Origin: Streptomyces sp. SAJ15
GTDB taxonomy: Bacteria; Actinomycetota; Actinomycetes; Streptomycetales; Streptomycetaceae
DNA length: 64,000 nucleotides
Direction: 5' to 3'
Assembly (NCBI RefSeq): GCF_007595705.1
Contig: NZ_NISY01000011.1
Coordinates: 1-64,000, forward strand
Shown piece by piece: positions 35,601 to 43,864 of this stretch. Below the pieces are notes generated by a model. The model made no database searches. It was not told where the DNA came from and saw only the letters and a program-made list of their open reading frames with translations. The position numbers were made by a program, and so were the translations under genes. Every line of letters begins with the position of its first letter. Within the stretch, counting starts at the first letter, position 1.

Positions 35601-36547
35601 ACGCGCTCGAGCTCGCCCACCGCAGCCTGCGGCTCGCCCGCGACGCCGGGATGGGCGAGGGGCCCGTCCTCCAGCTGACGGCCCTGGCGGAGGCGGCGGG
35701 CGGCAGCGTGCCCCGCGCCCTGGCGCTGGCCAGGGACGCGGTGCACAGCGCCGAGGAGGACGGCGACCTGCTCTATCTGGCACGCAACCTGTACGCGCTG
35801 GGTCACGCCAGGCTCACCGGCGGGGACGCCGAGGGCGCGGTGGCCCCGCTGCGTCGGGTCCGGGACATGGAGCGCGGCCAGGGGGTCACCGACCCGGCCC
35901 GTGGCCGCTGGCAGGGCGACCTGGCCGAGGCGCTGGTGCGCGTGGGCGAGCTCGCCGAGGCGCGGGAGGTCATCGCCGACACCCGCGCGTCCGCGCTCCG
36001 GCTGCGCCGGCGGGGCGTGCTGGCCGTGCTGGACCGCGCGGAGGCGCTGGTACGGGCTGCCGAGGGCGATCTGAACGGCGCGGCGTGCGCGCTGCGGTCC
36101 GCGGCCCGCACCCTCCGCGCGCTCGGCTACCGGCTGGAGGAGGGCCGGGCCGAACTGGCTCTGGGTCAGGTGGAGCTGAGCCGTGGCGACCTGCGAGCCG
36201 GGCGTGAGGCCCTGGAGGCGGCCGCGCGGGTCTTCCGGCGCGCCAAGGCCCGCCCCTGGCTGGAGCAGGCGACGACCTACCTCACGGCCCTGGAGGCGGC
36301 GCCGAGCGCGCGTCCCGTCGTGACGCCGCCCGGGGAATGCGTCGCGTCCGGCGGCCTGTTGGCGGGTCTCGCAGAGATGGAGCGGCGGGTCGCCGGGCTG
36401 GTCCTGGAGGGCGCCACCAACCGGGAGATCGCCGCGCGGCTGTTCATCAGCGTGAAGACCGTGGAGGCCACCCTGACCCGGGTCTATCGGAAGCTGGGCA
36501 TCCGCTCGCGCGTCGACATCGTCAGGCTCGCCTCGCGCGGCAGCTGA
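32657..36547 (+). CDS. Giant LuxR-family ATPase regulator (LAL type)
   Basis: 1296 residues, against about 900-1000 for usual LAL regulators. Walker A is GPAGIGKST (residues 43-51), Walker B LLVADDLQWMD (near 232), and the LuxR helix-turn-helix is at the C terminus (EMERRVAGLVLEGATNREI, about 1237-1296); TPR-like helices lie between. Two low-complexity blocks explain the excess: about residues 63-151 between Walker A and the strand VRLLRCSPTES, and about 430-678 just before TTVRFAHPLISAALY. Both are rich in Gly, Asp, Pro and Thr with short repeats (for example DGLPDRDGLPYQSGLPRGD). The GTG at 32657 has a weak ribosome site. Targets are unknown. Confidence 0.88.
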   Translation: MKPDLTDCPGPIAPGGEAVVGRDELLARARERLAQGGSVLLHGPAGIGKSTLLRALTVEFRARSAQSAGIATRGDDTGGVRGPGGAHGVRGAHDATGIEGLATARETNGLRGTPGGPATGGTPTAPGPWSAPPGAPATPTTPTPTTPEASDGGTVRLLRCSPTESEAHLPFLALIDALGPVADEVSHALPPSQRAVLDAALTGRRGAAEHRDGLALRLAVLSVFRALAAQGPVLLVADDLQWMDAPSAELLAFAARRLGELPVRVIAAVRTETPGEGPSGGGSDDVERHLRMLPPPARALPVPPLTPAQTSELLARRRRAAAAGALPGAVLREVHRTSGGNPLFALELDRALTELGTTPRPGDPLPVPTSLRTLVLHRLRALPPRVRTTLLIASAGARPTLALLWKAGRTEAEADIARAAALGIADIEHDYGRSEPPGPGAALHPIATRPGPGHTSGSGATTIPTGPAGPAGPAGTLPRGSAVRSSDGATAADLQGASYGHATAPAYGREAPSGDGLPDRDGLPYQSGLPRGDGLPDGDAGGKHAYEPAPPRPSGAPQEQAASHGEGGPSRYAQAGALGLVDPARRHAPAGIIVTDGRDGTDGTDLAHSADHVHSAEGVHTTGGVHGVDDPDDTHGACCRHEHAQGAMDDADAGDGGDAGDDADAGDGGGPRGGHDTTVRFAHPLISAALYAEATPLERRAAHAALARASADPIERARHLALATPERDARVACTLAAAAAVARERGAPATAAGLGLLAAERTPEHEPRTAVGRRLEAAEDALVAGEPELARRTAYEVLAATAHPADRVRAWIVVIDSVGQAMADVDDVFPQALADAGDDPRLLALVRYQLSWRAMLVLGSLSQARAEAAGAAALAAVAGDRRTELLALSFQALNETLMGHQDAEDTLFAALAEPQDPRVACDHNGPGYTHFRCLLMGDRLDEARATIKGLVALAEQRGAVEGQMLFLRGLAEAELRAGRCGDALELAHRSLRLARDAGMGEGPVLQLTALAEAAGGSVPRALALARDAVHSAEEDGDLLYLARNLYALGHARLTGGDAEGAVAPLRRVRDMERGQGVTDPARGRWQGDLAEALVRVGELAEAREVIADTRASALRLRRRGVLAVLDRAEALVRAAEGDLNGAACALRSAARTLRALGYRLEEGRAELALGQVELSRGDLRAGREALEAAARVFRRAKARPWLEQATTYLTALEAAPSARPVVTPPGECVASGGLLAGLAEMERRVAGLVLEGATNREIAARLFISVKTVEATLTRVYRKLGIRSRVDIVRLASRGS

Positions 36548-36994
36548 CTCGCGGGACAGCGCACCACGCGCCGAGGCGCGCCCGCGCGGAGGCGCCCTCG
36601 TGCGGAGGCGCCCCCGCGCGGAAGCGCCCTCGTGCGTCGGCGGCTGACTCCCGCGCGGCGCGAACGCCCTCCGCCGGACGGACGGTTTGCCCGCGCGGGC
36701 CGCGCCCGAGCTCCGACAGTGGTGGCGAAATCCCCACGAAACGCGGCCGAAACCTCTCGGCGACACTTCGGATAGGGGGTTTTCCCTAGCCGGGTCTTCC
36801 AAGGGACAACCCTCATTGGGCGCGTCGAGTGACCACTCTTAGGTTTCCCCCATCGACGACGAAGTCGACAAGTCTCCCGTCGGTGAACAACGCATCACAT
36901 CCGGCACACCCACCGTGTTCGTCAGTCCGCGTTGACCAACCCTCCACCACCGGCGGGCAACCCCCCACTCATCATGACGCTCCCGAGGAGACTC
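36548..36994 (+). other. Region before the trypsin gene
   Basis: 447 bases without a gene. It begins with GC-rich repeats (36586-36633) and becomes AT-richer from about 36760, where the trypsin promoter must lie. I cannot assign its boxes with confidence. Confidence 0.5.
36586..36633. repeat. Three 16-base tandem units
   Basis: GCGGAGGCGCCCTCGT and two close variants follow each other with an exact 16-base period at 36586, 36602 and 36618. Confidence 0.75.
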
Positions 36995-37822
36995 ATGCTG
37001 TTCAAGCTCCCCCGCCGCGCCACCTTCGCAGCCGCCGCCATCGGTCTGGCGGCTTCCCTGGGCGTGACCATGTCGGCGACCTCGGCGCAGGCCGCCACCA
37101 AGCCGGCTGCCGACAGCTCGAAGACGAGCGTCGCCAAGCCGATCGTCGGCGGCACGACGACGACCGCCAGCGCGTACCCGTACGTCATGCAGATCACCGA
37201 CGCGGACGAGAACCAGTTCTGCGGCGGCACGCTGGTCACCCCGACGAAGGTCGTCACCGCGGCGCACTGCCTGGTGGGCGAGACCACCAGCAGCGTCCGC
37301 GTCGTCGGCGGCCGCACCTACCGCAACGGCACCAACGGCACCGTGGCGAGAGTCAGCAAGATCTGGGTGCACCCGGACTACCGCTCGGTGACCAAGGGCG
37401 ACGACATCGCCGTGCTGACGCTGTCGACGGCCATGCCGTACTCGACCGTCGGCTACGTCTCCTCGTCGGAGACCGGCGTCTACCGAGCGGGCACCACGGC
37501 CCGCATCCTCGGCTGGGGCACCACCAGCTCCGGCGGTTCCTCCTCCAACCAGCTGCGCACCGCCACCGTGCCGACCACCACGGACAGCACCTGCAAGACC
37601 GCCTACGGCTCCCGTTTCATCGCCTCCGACATGGTCTGCGCCGGTTACCAGCAGGGCCGCGTGGACACCTGCCAGGGCGACAGCGGCGGCCCGCTGATGA
37701 TCGGCGGCCGGCTGGCCGGCGTCGTCTCCTGGGGCGACGGTTGCGCGGACCCGGGCATCCCGGGCATCTACACCCGGCTGACCACCTTCTCCTCCCTGGT
37801 GTCGGCCCAGGTCAACTCCTGA
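36995..37822 (+). CDS. Secreted trypsin-like serine protease
   Basis: 275 residues, S1 family. A signal peptide (basic MLFKLPRRATF, then an Ala-rich core, AQA near residue 33) and a short propeptide precede the mature N terminus IVGG at residue 50. The triad is His91 (TAAHC), Asp137 (DDIAVL) and Ser230 (GDSGGP). Asp224, six residues before the serine, indicates trypsin specificity for Lys and Arg. It resembles Streptomyces griseus trypsin. ATG at 36995 has GAGGAG six bases upstream, better than the ATG at 36974. The enzyme probably serves extracellular protein digestion. Confidence 0.95.
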   Translation: MLFKLPRRATFAAAAIGLAASLGVTMSATSAQAATKPAADSSKTSVAKPIVGGTTTTASAYPYVMQITDADENQFCGGTLVTPTKVVTAAHCLVGETTSSVRVVGGRTYRNGTNGTVARVSKIWVHPDYRSVTKGDDIAVLTLSTAMPYSTVGYVSSSETGVYRAGTTARILGWGTTSSGGSSSNQLRTATVPTTTDSTCKTAYGSRFIASDMVCAGYQQGRVDTCQGDSGGPLMIGGRLAGVVSWGDGCADPGIPGIYTRLTTFSSLVSAQVNS

Positions 37823-37891
37823 CCCTCACCTCCTCACACCCCTCAGTCCACTCCCTCCCCACACCCTGACCGCCGCGGCGCGGTCTACCGC

Positions 37892-37939
37892 CCCGGCGGC
37901 TCCCGGCCGAATGCCACACACCGGCCGGGAGCCGCCGGG
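37892..37939 (+). terminator. Terminator of the trypsin gene
   Basis: A perfect 18-base stem (37892-37909 with 37922-37939) around a 12-base loop, 70 bases after the stop. Confidence 0.92.
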
Positions 37940-38200
37940 TCCCGTTGTCGGTGCTGTCTGTCAGGCGGTCCCTTCGCCGCCTCGGCGGAGCCGGGATCAC
38001 CGCCCGGTCGCCGGCCTACGCGGGGCTGTCGGCGGAGTGGGACGGCATCCCCGAGCAAGCGATCTCGGTCACAGCGACGGCGTCATCCGGGCGGTTGGGG
38101 CGCGCCGGCACCGGGCGGCTGAGCCGAGGCCGCGTCAAGGCGGTGTTCGAACGGCGCCGGGGCGGCGCGCGAAAGTCGACCGTCTGGTTCAATAGGAGGT
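37940..38200. other. Spacer before the small gene
   Basis: 261 GC-rich bases between the trypsin terminator and the 44-codon gene. Open frames run through it, but none has a ribosome site or recognisable protein sequence. Confidence 0.4.
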
Positions 38201-38335
38201 ATGGCCAGCACTTACGACCACGAGAAGGCGATGGGTCGCTTCGACCTCGAGCCCTTCTGGCCGTCTCGGCAGGCGCACGACTTCGACCGCGAGTGTTGCC
38301 GCGTCTCCGACGCGCGGGCCCGCTCGCTCAGCTGA
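38201..38335 (+). CDS. 44-residue Cys-Cys small protein
   Basis: A short reading frame with strong Streptomyces codon bias (about 40 of 44 third positions are G or C), beginning MASTYDHEKAMGRFDLEPFW and ending near RECCRVSDARARSLS. It has a paired cysteine and several serines. An AGGAGGT sequence lies directly before the ATG, closer than ideal; the ATG at 38231 is another possible start. I do not recognise the protein. It could be a small regulatory protein, an attenuation-type leader peptide with Cys codons, or a peptide precursor, but no modification enzyme lies nearby. The winged-helix gene starts 115 bases downstream. Confidence 0.5.
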   Translation: MASTYDHEKAMGRFDLEPFWPSRQAHDFDRECCRVSDARARSLS

Positions 38336-38450
38336 CGCCTCTTCACTTCGCATCTCTCGCGTTCAGCCGAGCCCAGTCTTCACCAGCGGCCAATGCCCCG
38401 CGCACACGACGTCCCCTGACGCCCCTCTGCGCGAAAGAAGCTGACCCTTC

Positions 38451-38999
38451 ATGACGAACGTCCGTTCCCTGTCCGCTCCTTCCTCCGCCTCCGCCGCGCT
38501 TTCGCACGCGCATCGGCATCGGCTCCGAGCCGTCGCGCCGGACGAGGTGCCCCCTGTCGCCGAGCTGCTCCACTCCGGCGCGACCTGGCTGCCCGCTCCC
38601 CCCAGCGCGCTGCCCGTGCTGCCCGGACAGCCGCCGATGGTCGGCTATCTGGTGCTGGTCCCTGCCGAGCGTCCGGCCGAGCCGGCCGCCGATCCCGCCG
38701 CCGCCCACGGCGACGAGCTGGTGCGGATCGACCCCGAGCAGCGCACCGCGCGGCTCGAGGGACGACTGCTGGACCTGACCTACCTGGAGTTCGAGCTGCT
38801 GGCCCACCTGGTCACCCACCCGCACCGGGTACACACCCGCGACCAGCTGGTCACGACGGTGTGGGGCTACGGCCACGTCGGTGACGGCCGGACCGTGGAC
38901 GTCCATGTCGCCCGACTGCGCCGGAAGTTGGGCGCCGAGCACCGCGGCACGATCGTCACCGTCCGCCGGGTCGGCTACAAGTACGTGCCGACCACCTGA
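38451..38999 (+). CDS. OmpR-type winged-helix protein without receiver
   Basis: 182 residues. The C-terminal half is a Trans_reg_C winged helix: LDLTYLEFELLAHLVTHPHR, then VHTRDQLVTTVWGYGHVGDG and the wing VTVRRVGYKYVP. The N-terminal half lacks the phosphoacceptor domain and is Ala/Pro-rich. Such orphan DNA-binding proteins are common in Streptomyces. The ribosome site before the ATG is weak. The small gene upstream may be its leader. Confidence 0.85.
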   Translation: MTNVRSLSAPSSASAALSHAHRHRLRAVAPDEVPPVAELLHSGATWLPAPPSALPVLPGQPPMVGYLVLVPAERPAEPAADPAAAHGDELVRIDPEQRTARLEGRLLDLTYLEFELLAHLVTHPHRVHTRDQLVTTVWGYGHVGDGRTVDVHVARLRRKLGAEHRGTIVTVRRVGYKYVPTT

Positions 39000-39124
39000 C
39001 CGTCGCGGCACACCGCCCGCTGACTACGCTGGCGCCGTGGCGCCGCGCTCCCGTGAACCGCCCGTCCCGTGGTTCACGCCGCCCGCGCGCCCCGACGCCA
39101 GCGCTCAGCCGAGGAGTGTGTGCC

Positions 39125-39661
39125 GTGCAACTCGATCATCTGCTCCCCTCGTACGACTTCCGATCCCACTACCATCGGCGCATCGCGGCCGACGCGGAGA
39201 CCACCTGGCGCGCCTACCGGTCGCTGACCGTCGAGGAACTGCCCACCGTCCGACTGCTGTTGCGGCTGCGCGGGCTGGGGCGGCTGCGGCTGAGCGGACC
39301 GGTCACCGAGGTGTTCCCGATCCCGTTGTTGGCCGGCGGCCACCACGAGGAGGTGCGCGGCCAGGCGGGCAGGTACTGGCAGCCGCGGCCCTCCTACGCC
39401 CCGCTGCCCGCCGGCGACGCCGACGCCTTCCGTGACTTCGCCGAACCCGGCTGGGCCAAGGCCGCGGTCGGGGTGCGCGTGGTGCCCGACGGCGACGGCT
39501 GTGTGCTCTCCGCCGAGACCCGCGTCAAATGCACCGACACCCGCTCCCTCGGCGCCTTCGCCCCCTACTGGATCCTCATCAAGGCGGGCGGCGCGGGGCT
39601 GATCCGCCTGGAGACGCTGCGGGCCGTCGCCGCCCGAGCCGAAGCGGCGTCCCACGCCTGA
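39125..39661 (+). CDS. SRPBCC-like protein of unknown function
   Basis: 178 residues. The pattern of an initial HYHRRIAADAETTWRAYRSL, a central HHEEVRGQAGRYWQ and the closing VLSAETRVKCTD and WILIKAGGAGLIRLETL suggests a helix-grip SRPBCC fold binding a hydrophobic ligand. That assignment rests on pattern, not on a named family. GTG at 39125 has GAGGAG eight bases upstream. It is probably not in an operon; the MMPL gene converges on it. Confidence 0.65.
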   Translation: MQLDHLLPSYDFRSHYHRRIAADAETTWRAYRSLTVEELPTVRLLLRLRGLGRLRLSGPVTEVFPIPLLAGGHHEEVRGQAGRYWQPRPSYAPLPAGDADAFRDFAEPGWAKAAVGVRVVPDGDGCVLSAETRVKCTDTRSLGAFAPYWILIKAGGAGLIRLETLRAVAARAEAASHA

Positions 39662-39791
39662 CGACGCCGGGCACTCCCCTCGCCCCTCCTCCCGACGACC
39701 CTCCTGGCCGGCGCCGCTGCCCCGCCCCCACGCAACGGCTACGGGTGCCGCTCCCGGCCGCGGGGCCCGGGCCGCCCCTCACGCGGCACGG

Positions 39792-39828
39792 CGCCGGGTG
39801 GCGCGGTCCGAGAACGCGCCACCCGGCG
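39792..39828. terminator. Bidirectional terminator
   Basis: Perfect 14-base arms (CGCCGGGTGGCGCG and complement) around a 9-base loop, between two converging genes and 15 bases from the MMPL stop. Confidence 0.88.
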
Positions 39829-39842
39829 GGGAATGACGGGGG

Positions 39843-42035
39843 TCAGCGACCCGCCGGCACCCGCGGGCGGTCGTAGGGGGACCGGGCCGTCTCCGCGGGG
39901 GCCGCGTGGTCGAGGTGGGGCAGCCAGCGGAGCCAGCGGGGCAGGAACCAGTTGCGCTCGCCGAGCAGCGCCATCACGGACGGGAGCAGCACCATCCGGA
40001 CGAGGGTGGCGTCGACCAGGACGGCGACCGCGAGGCCGACGCCCATCTGCTGCATGTCCTGCATCTTGAGCAGGGCGAAGACCGCGAAGACGGCGACCAT
40101 GATGGCCGCGGCGCCGGTGACCGAGCCGGCGGTGGCGCGGATGCCCTCGGCGATGGCGTCACGTGTGGACAGGCCGCGGTCGTACGCCTCACGTATCCGG
40201 GAGACCACGAAGACGTGGTAGTCCATCGACAGTCCGAAGAGGACGACCAGGACGAAGAGCGGCATCCAGCTCTCGATCGCGCCGGCCGGCTCCATGCCCA
40301 GTGCCTCGGCGCCCCATCCGTGCTGGAAGACGGCGACCATCGTGCCGTAGGCGGCGCCCACCGACAGCAGGTTGAGGGCGATGGAGGCGAGGGCGATGGG
40401 CAGCGACCGGAAGCAGAGCAGCATCAGCAGGAAGGTCACGGCCGCGATGAAGAGCAGGACGGGCACGATGCCGGCCTTCAGCTGGTCGTTGAAGTCGAGG
40501 GAGTCGGCGAGGTCACCGGAGACATACGCCTTGTCGGCGACGGGGGCGAGCAGCTGCGGGACGAGCTCGTCGCGCAGGGTGTCCAGGGCCCGCTTGGAGG
40601 TGGCGTCGCTGCCGTCGCCGGCGAGGGGCACCTCGATGGTGGCGACACCCTGCTCGCGATGGAGCCGCACGTCGATGGGCTTGCCGAACTCCGGGGACGC
40701 CTCGGCGCGCCGGGTGAATTCGGCGACGGCGTCGCGGAAGGCGGGGGCGGTCAGATCGTCGGCACGCAGCACCACCTGGGCCGGGGCCGGGCCGCCGGGG
40801 AAGCTCTCGGTGATCTCCTGGTAGGCGATGGTCAGTTCGGCCTCGGAACCGAACTGCTTCTGGAGGCCGAGGTTCTCGGTCTTCATGCCGAGGGCGGGCG
40901 CGCACAGCGCCAGCAGCAGGGCGCCGGAGGCTATCGCGAAGAGCTTCGGCTTGGCGAGGACCGGCCGCATCAGGGCGCCGGAGATGCCGCCGCTGGCGTG
41001 CACACCCTTCTTCCGACGGCGGTTGAGGAAGGGGATACGGCCGGCGTCGATCCGGTCGCCGAGCCAGGACAGCAGGGCGGGGAGCACGGTCACCGAACCG
41101 AGCATGGCCACCGCCACGACCAGGATGGTGGCGACCGCGAAGCCCTTGAAGAGCATCAGCCCGGACAGGAACATCCCGGCCATGGCGAACATGACGGTGA
41201 GCCCGGAGACCAGCACCGCCCGGCCGCTGGTGGCGGCGGCGATGCGCAGCGCCGTCTCCGCGTCGCGGCCGGCGGCCCGCTCGTCGCGCTCGCGCCGCAG
41301 ATAGAACAGGCAGTAGTCGACGCCGACCGCGAGGCCCATCAGGAACATCACCGAGTTGGTGGTGGCGTCCATCGGCAGCAGCCGGCTGGCGAAGGAGAGC
41401 AGACCGAAGGTGGCGACGCAGGCGGTGACGGCGAGCACGACCGGCAGCAGGGCGGCGACCAGCGCGCCGAAGACGACCAGCAGAATGCCCAGGGCCAGCG
41501 GAACCGCGGTGATCTCGGCCGTCTTGAGATCGCTGGAGAGCAGATCGTCCAGCCACTTCTTCGAGCTGGCGTCGCCGAACTGGTAGACCTCGACGTCCGT
41601 GCGGTCCGCGGTGGCCTCGACGACGTCCAGGACCGGCTGCACCCGGTCGGCGGCGGTGTCCGACTCTCCCCTGATCTCAAAGCTGATCAGGGCCTCACGG
41701 CCGTCCTCGGAGCGAACCGGGGGCTGGATCCGCTGGGTCTCACCGGTCTTCTCCAGCCGCGAGGTCAGCTCGCGGGCCGCCTCCCGCCAACCGTCGGGGG
41801 CGGCGCTGCGGACCATCACCATCTCACCCGCGGGGGTGTCGAGCCCGGCGTCCTCCAGGATCTTCTCGGCGCGGGCCGAGTCCCCCGCCCCGTTCTCCGA
41901 CTCGGTGGTCTCGCGGCTGCCCAGGGCGCCGCCTATCGCCGCGACGACCACGACGAACAGCAGCCAGCCGATGATCGCGGTCTTTCGGCGGCGGGTGCTC
42001 CAACCGCCGAGCCGTGCCGCGAGGTTCTGCCTCAT
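39843..42035 (-). CDS. MMPL-family RND transporter
   Basis: 730 residues, the MmpL/YdfJ class of RND exporters. Helix 1 (TAIIGWLLFVVVVAAIGG) is followed by a periplasmic domain, six helices, a second periplasmic domain and five helices. The family stretches VGVDYCLFYLRRERDERAAG and LSMDYHVFVVSRIREAYDRG are both present. It exports lipids or antibiotics with the proton gradient. ATG at 42035 has GGGGGAAA upstream. It is divergent from the histidine kinase gene. Confidence 0.92.
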   Translation of the reverse strand: MRQNLAARLGGWSTRRRKTAIIGWLLFVVVVAAIGGALGSRETTESENGAGDSARAEKILEDAGLDTPAGEMVMVRSAAPDGWREAARELTSRLEKTGETQRIQPPVRSEDGREALISFEIRGESDTAADRVQPVLDVVEATADRTDVEVYQFGDASSKKWLDDLLSSDLKTAEITAVPLALGILLVVFGALVAALLPVVLAVTACVATFGLLSFASRLLPMDATTNSVMFLMGLAVGVDYCLFYLRRERDERAAGRDAETALRIAAATSGRAVLVSGLTVMFAMAGMFLSGLMLFKGFAVATILVVAVAMLGSVTVLPALLSWLGDRIDAGRIPFLNRRRKKGVHASGGISGALMRPVLAKPKLFAIASGALLLALCAPALGMKTENLGLQKQFGSEAELTIAYQEITESFPGGPAPAQVVLRADDLTAPAFRDAVAEFTRRAEASPEFGKPIDVRLHREQGVATIEVPLAGDGSDATSKRALDTLRDELVPQLLAPVADKAYVSGDLADSLDFNDQLKAGIVPVLLFIAAVTFLLMLLCFRSLPIALASIALNLLSVGAAYGTMVAVFQHGWGAEALGMEPAGAIESWMPLFVLVVLFGLSMDYHVFVVSRIREAYDRGLSTRDAIAEGIRATAGSVTGAAAIMVAVFAVFALLKMQDMQQMGVGLAVAVLVDATLVRMVLLPSVMALLGERNWFLPRWLRWLPHLDHAAPAETARSPYDRPRVPAGR

Positions 42036-42080
42036 GACGTGTTTCCCCCGAAGGTGAGGACTGGGTGGGTGAGGACTGCG

Positions 42081-42199
42081 TGCGTCACGGCCCCGCCCGG
42101 GGCCATGTGCTCCACGGCCCCGATGGAGGCCGCGTGCGTCACGGCCCCCGTCGGGGGCCGGGTGCGTCACGGCCCCGTCGAGGGCCGTGTTGCGTCACG
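42081..42199. repeat. 27-28 base tandem repeat of hairpin units
   Basis: TGCGTCACGGCCCC-type units begin at 42081, 42108, 42135, 42163 and 42191 (the last partial). Within most units GGCCCC and its complement can pair, so the array would form a row of small hairpins in the MMPL leader. Confidence 0.8.
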
Positions 42200-42276
42200 T
42201 CTTCGACGGTAGAAACCGGCGCGGCGCCGGCCCAGCCGGTTAGCCCCCGAGCGCCCGAGGCGTAGGGCGAGGGTGG

Positions 42277-42298
42277 GGGGTGGTGCTAGCACCACCCC
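42277..42298 (+). promoter_or_regulatory. 22-base perfect palindrome before the kinase gene
   Basis: Two 11-base arms GGGGTGGTGCT and its exact complement with no spacer, centred at 42287/42288 and 115 bases before the kinase start. It is a likely response-regulator or MarR/TetR binding site, possibly autoregulatory for the kinase/regulator pair. Confidence 0.6.
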
Positions 42299-42412
42299 TG
42301 TACGGGTGCCGGGCCCAGTGACCGATCATGGTGGGGAATCCAGACTGGTCGTGTGCCCGAGATCCGGGCGCGGTGCCCGGGTGCGGGCGCGGACGGACGG
42401 GGAGAAGACAGC

Positions 42413-43684
42413 ATGAAGGTCCGGAGTGCGCTGACCTCCGCCGTGCAGGGCCTGGCGCTCGCCCACATGGCGGTGATCTGCTCGATCACGCTGTCGGCGC
42501 TGACGCTCGTGTCCATCGCGCTGATCCCCTTGGGCGTCGGCCTCATCACCACCCCGCTCGCGGTGACCGCGCTGCGCGGCTACGCCGACTACCGACGGCG
42601 GCTGGCCCACACCTGGGGCGAGCTGCCGATAGCGTCGCCCTACCGATCGGCCCCCGCCCCGCTGCGCGGCGGGTTCGTGGGGTACGTGGAGCAGTGCTCG
42701 GCGCTGCTCAGGGACCGGGCCACCTGGCGGGATCTGCTGTGGCTCCAGATCGACGCGACGGCCGGATTCACCACCGCGATCCTGCCGTTCGCGCTGCTCG
42801 CCGAGGGACTGTTCGGCTATGTGTTGGCCGCCGGGGTCTGGGAGCCGATCGTCAGGGCCGACGACACGTACTGGTACACGTTCCTGCCGGTCACCAGCCA
42901 GGACACGGCCTTCCTCGCGGCCGCGCTGGGCACCGCCTGGATCGCGCTGGTGCTGGGCGCCGGGCAGGCCATCATGCACGGGCACTATCTGGTCAGCCGC
43001 GCCTTCCTCGCACCGACCCCCGCCATGGAGCTGAGCGCCCGGGTGCGGCAGCTGACCGAGACCCGGCACGACGCCATCGACACCTCGGCCGCCGAGCTGC
43101 GGCGCATTGAGCGCGATCTCCACGACGGCGCGCAGGCCCGGTTGGTCGCCGTGGGCATGAGCCTCGGCACCGTGGAGGCGCTGATCGAGAGGAACCCGGC
43201 CAAGGCCAAGGAACTGCTGGCGGCGGCGCGCGCCGACTCCGCCGAGGCGCTGTCCGAGTTGCGCGACCTGGTCCGTGGCATCCACCCGCCGGTCCTGGCC
43301 GAGCGTGGCCTGGGCGACGCGGTGCGGGCCCTCGCGCTGCGGATGCCGCTGCCCATCGAGGTGGACGTGGAGTTGTCGGGCCGGGCCGAGGAACCGGTCG
43401 AGGCGGCCGCGTACTTCGCGATCAGCGAGGTGCTGACGAACGCGGCCAAGCACTCGGGCGCCGGGCGGATATGGGTGGACGTGCACCACGCGGACGGCTC
43501 ACTGCGGATCGCGGTCACCGATGACGGGCGGGGCGGAGTCGACATCGAGGCCGGGACCGGAATCCGGGGCGTGGAGCGGAGGTTGGGCACGTTCGACGGG
43601 GTACTGGCGGTGAGCAGCCCGCTCGGCGGACCCACGATGGTGACCATGGAGATACCCTGCGAGCTTCGCCCGCAACGAATATGA
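42413..43684 (+). CDS. NarL-type sensor histidine kinase
   Basis: 423 residues. An N-terminal membrane sensor domain with about four helices (two pairs, residues 10-50 and 125-190) is followed by a HisKA_3 dimerisation domain with His237 in ERDLHDGAQARLVAVGMSLG. An HATPase domain follows (N box EVLTNAAKHSG, G box DDGRGG and GTGIRGVERRL). Such kinases pair with DegU/NarL response regulators; the only one here is at 45106, beyond the agmatinase gene. ATG at 42413 has GGGGAGAAG upstream. Confidence 0.92.
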   Translation: MKVRSALTSAVQGLALAHMAVICSITLSALTLVSIALIPLGVGLITTPLAVTALRGYADYRRRLAHTWGELPIASPYRSAPAPLRGGFVGYVEQCSALLRDRATWRDLLWLQIDATAGFTTAILPFALLAEGLFGYVLAAGVWEPIVRADDTYWYTFLPVTSQDTAFLAAALGTAWIALVLGAGQAIMHGHYLVSRAFLAPTPAMELSARVRQLTETRHDAIDTSAAELRRIERDLHDGAQARLVAVGMSLGTVEALIERNPAKAKELLAAARADSAEALSELRDLVRGIHPPVLAERGLGDAVRALALRMPLPIEVDVELSGRAEEPVEAAAYFAISEVLTNAAKHSGAGRIWVDVHHADGSLRIAVTDDGRGGVDIEAGTGIRGVERRLGTFDGVLAVSSPLGGPTMVTMEIPCELRPQRI

Positions 43685-43864
43685 CGATGCGTCGGCTGGA
43701 AGCTTCACAGCACACACCGTCATACCGGCTTGCAGGTAGGGGTTCTGGCGCCGATAGGGGGGCGCCACGGTGGGAATTCACCGGAACGAGGGATTCAATG
43801 GTTGCGGCAGGCATCTAAATGCCGCCGTGCACGACACCCCCCACAGGAAAGGCCCCTCACTCCC

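Larger units (their letters stand above)
42036..42412. other. Divergent region between MMPL and kinase genes
   Basis: 377 bases with no gene. It holds a tandem hairpin repeat array (42081-42199) on the MMPL side and a 22-base perfect palindrome (42277-42298) on the kinase side. Confidence 0.6.

Noticed and set aside
32603..36802. Minus-strand open frame of 1399 codons opposite the LuxR-type gene
   Set aside because: A GC-driven shadow. The plus strand has Walker motifs and a LuxR domain in order; the minus translation is low-complexity.
42081..42199. CRISPR-like or REP-type array
   Set aside because: The whole 27-28 base unit is repeated, without spacers; treated as a simple tandem repeat.
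39906..42212. Plus-strand 768-codon frame opposite the MMPL gene
   Set aside because: The translation is Gly/His/Arg-rich without helices or domains; the minus strand is a textbook MMPL transporter.
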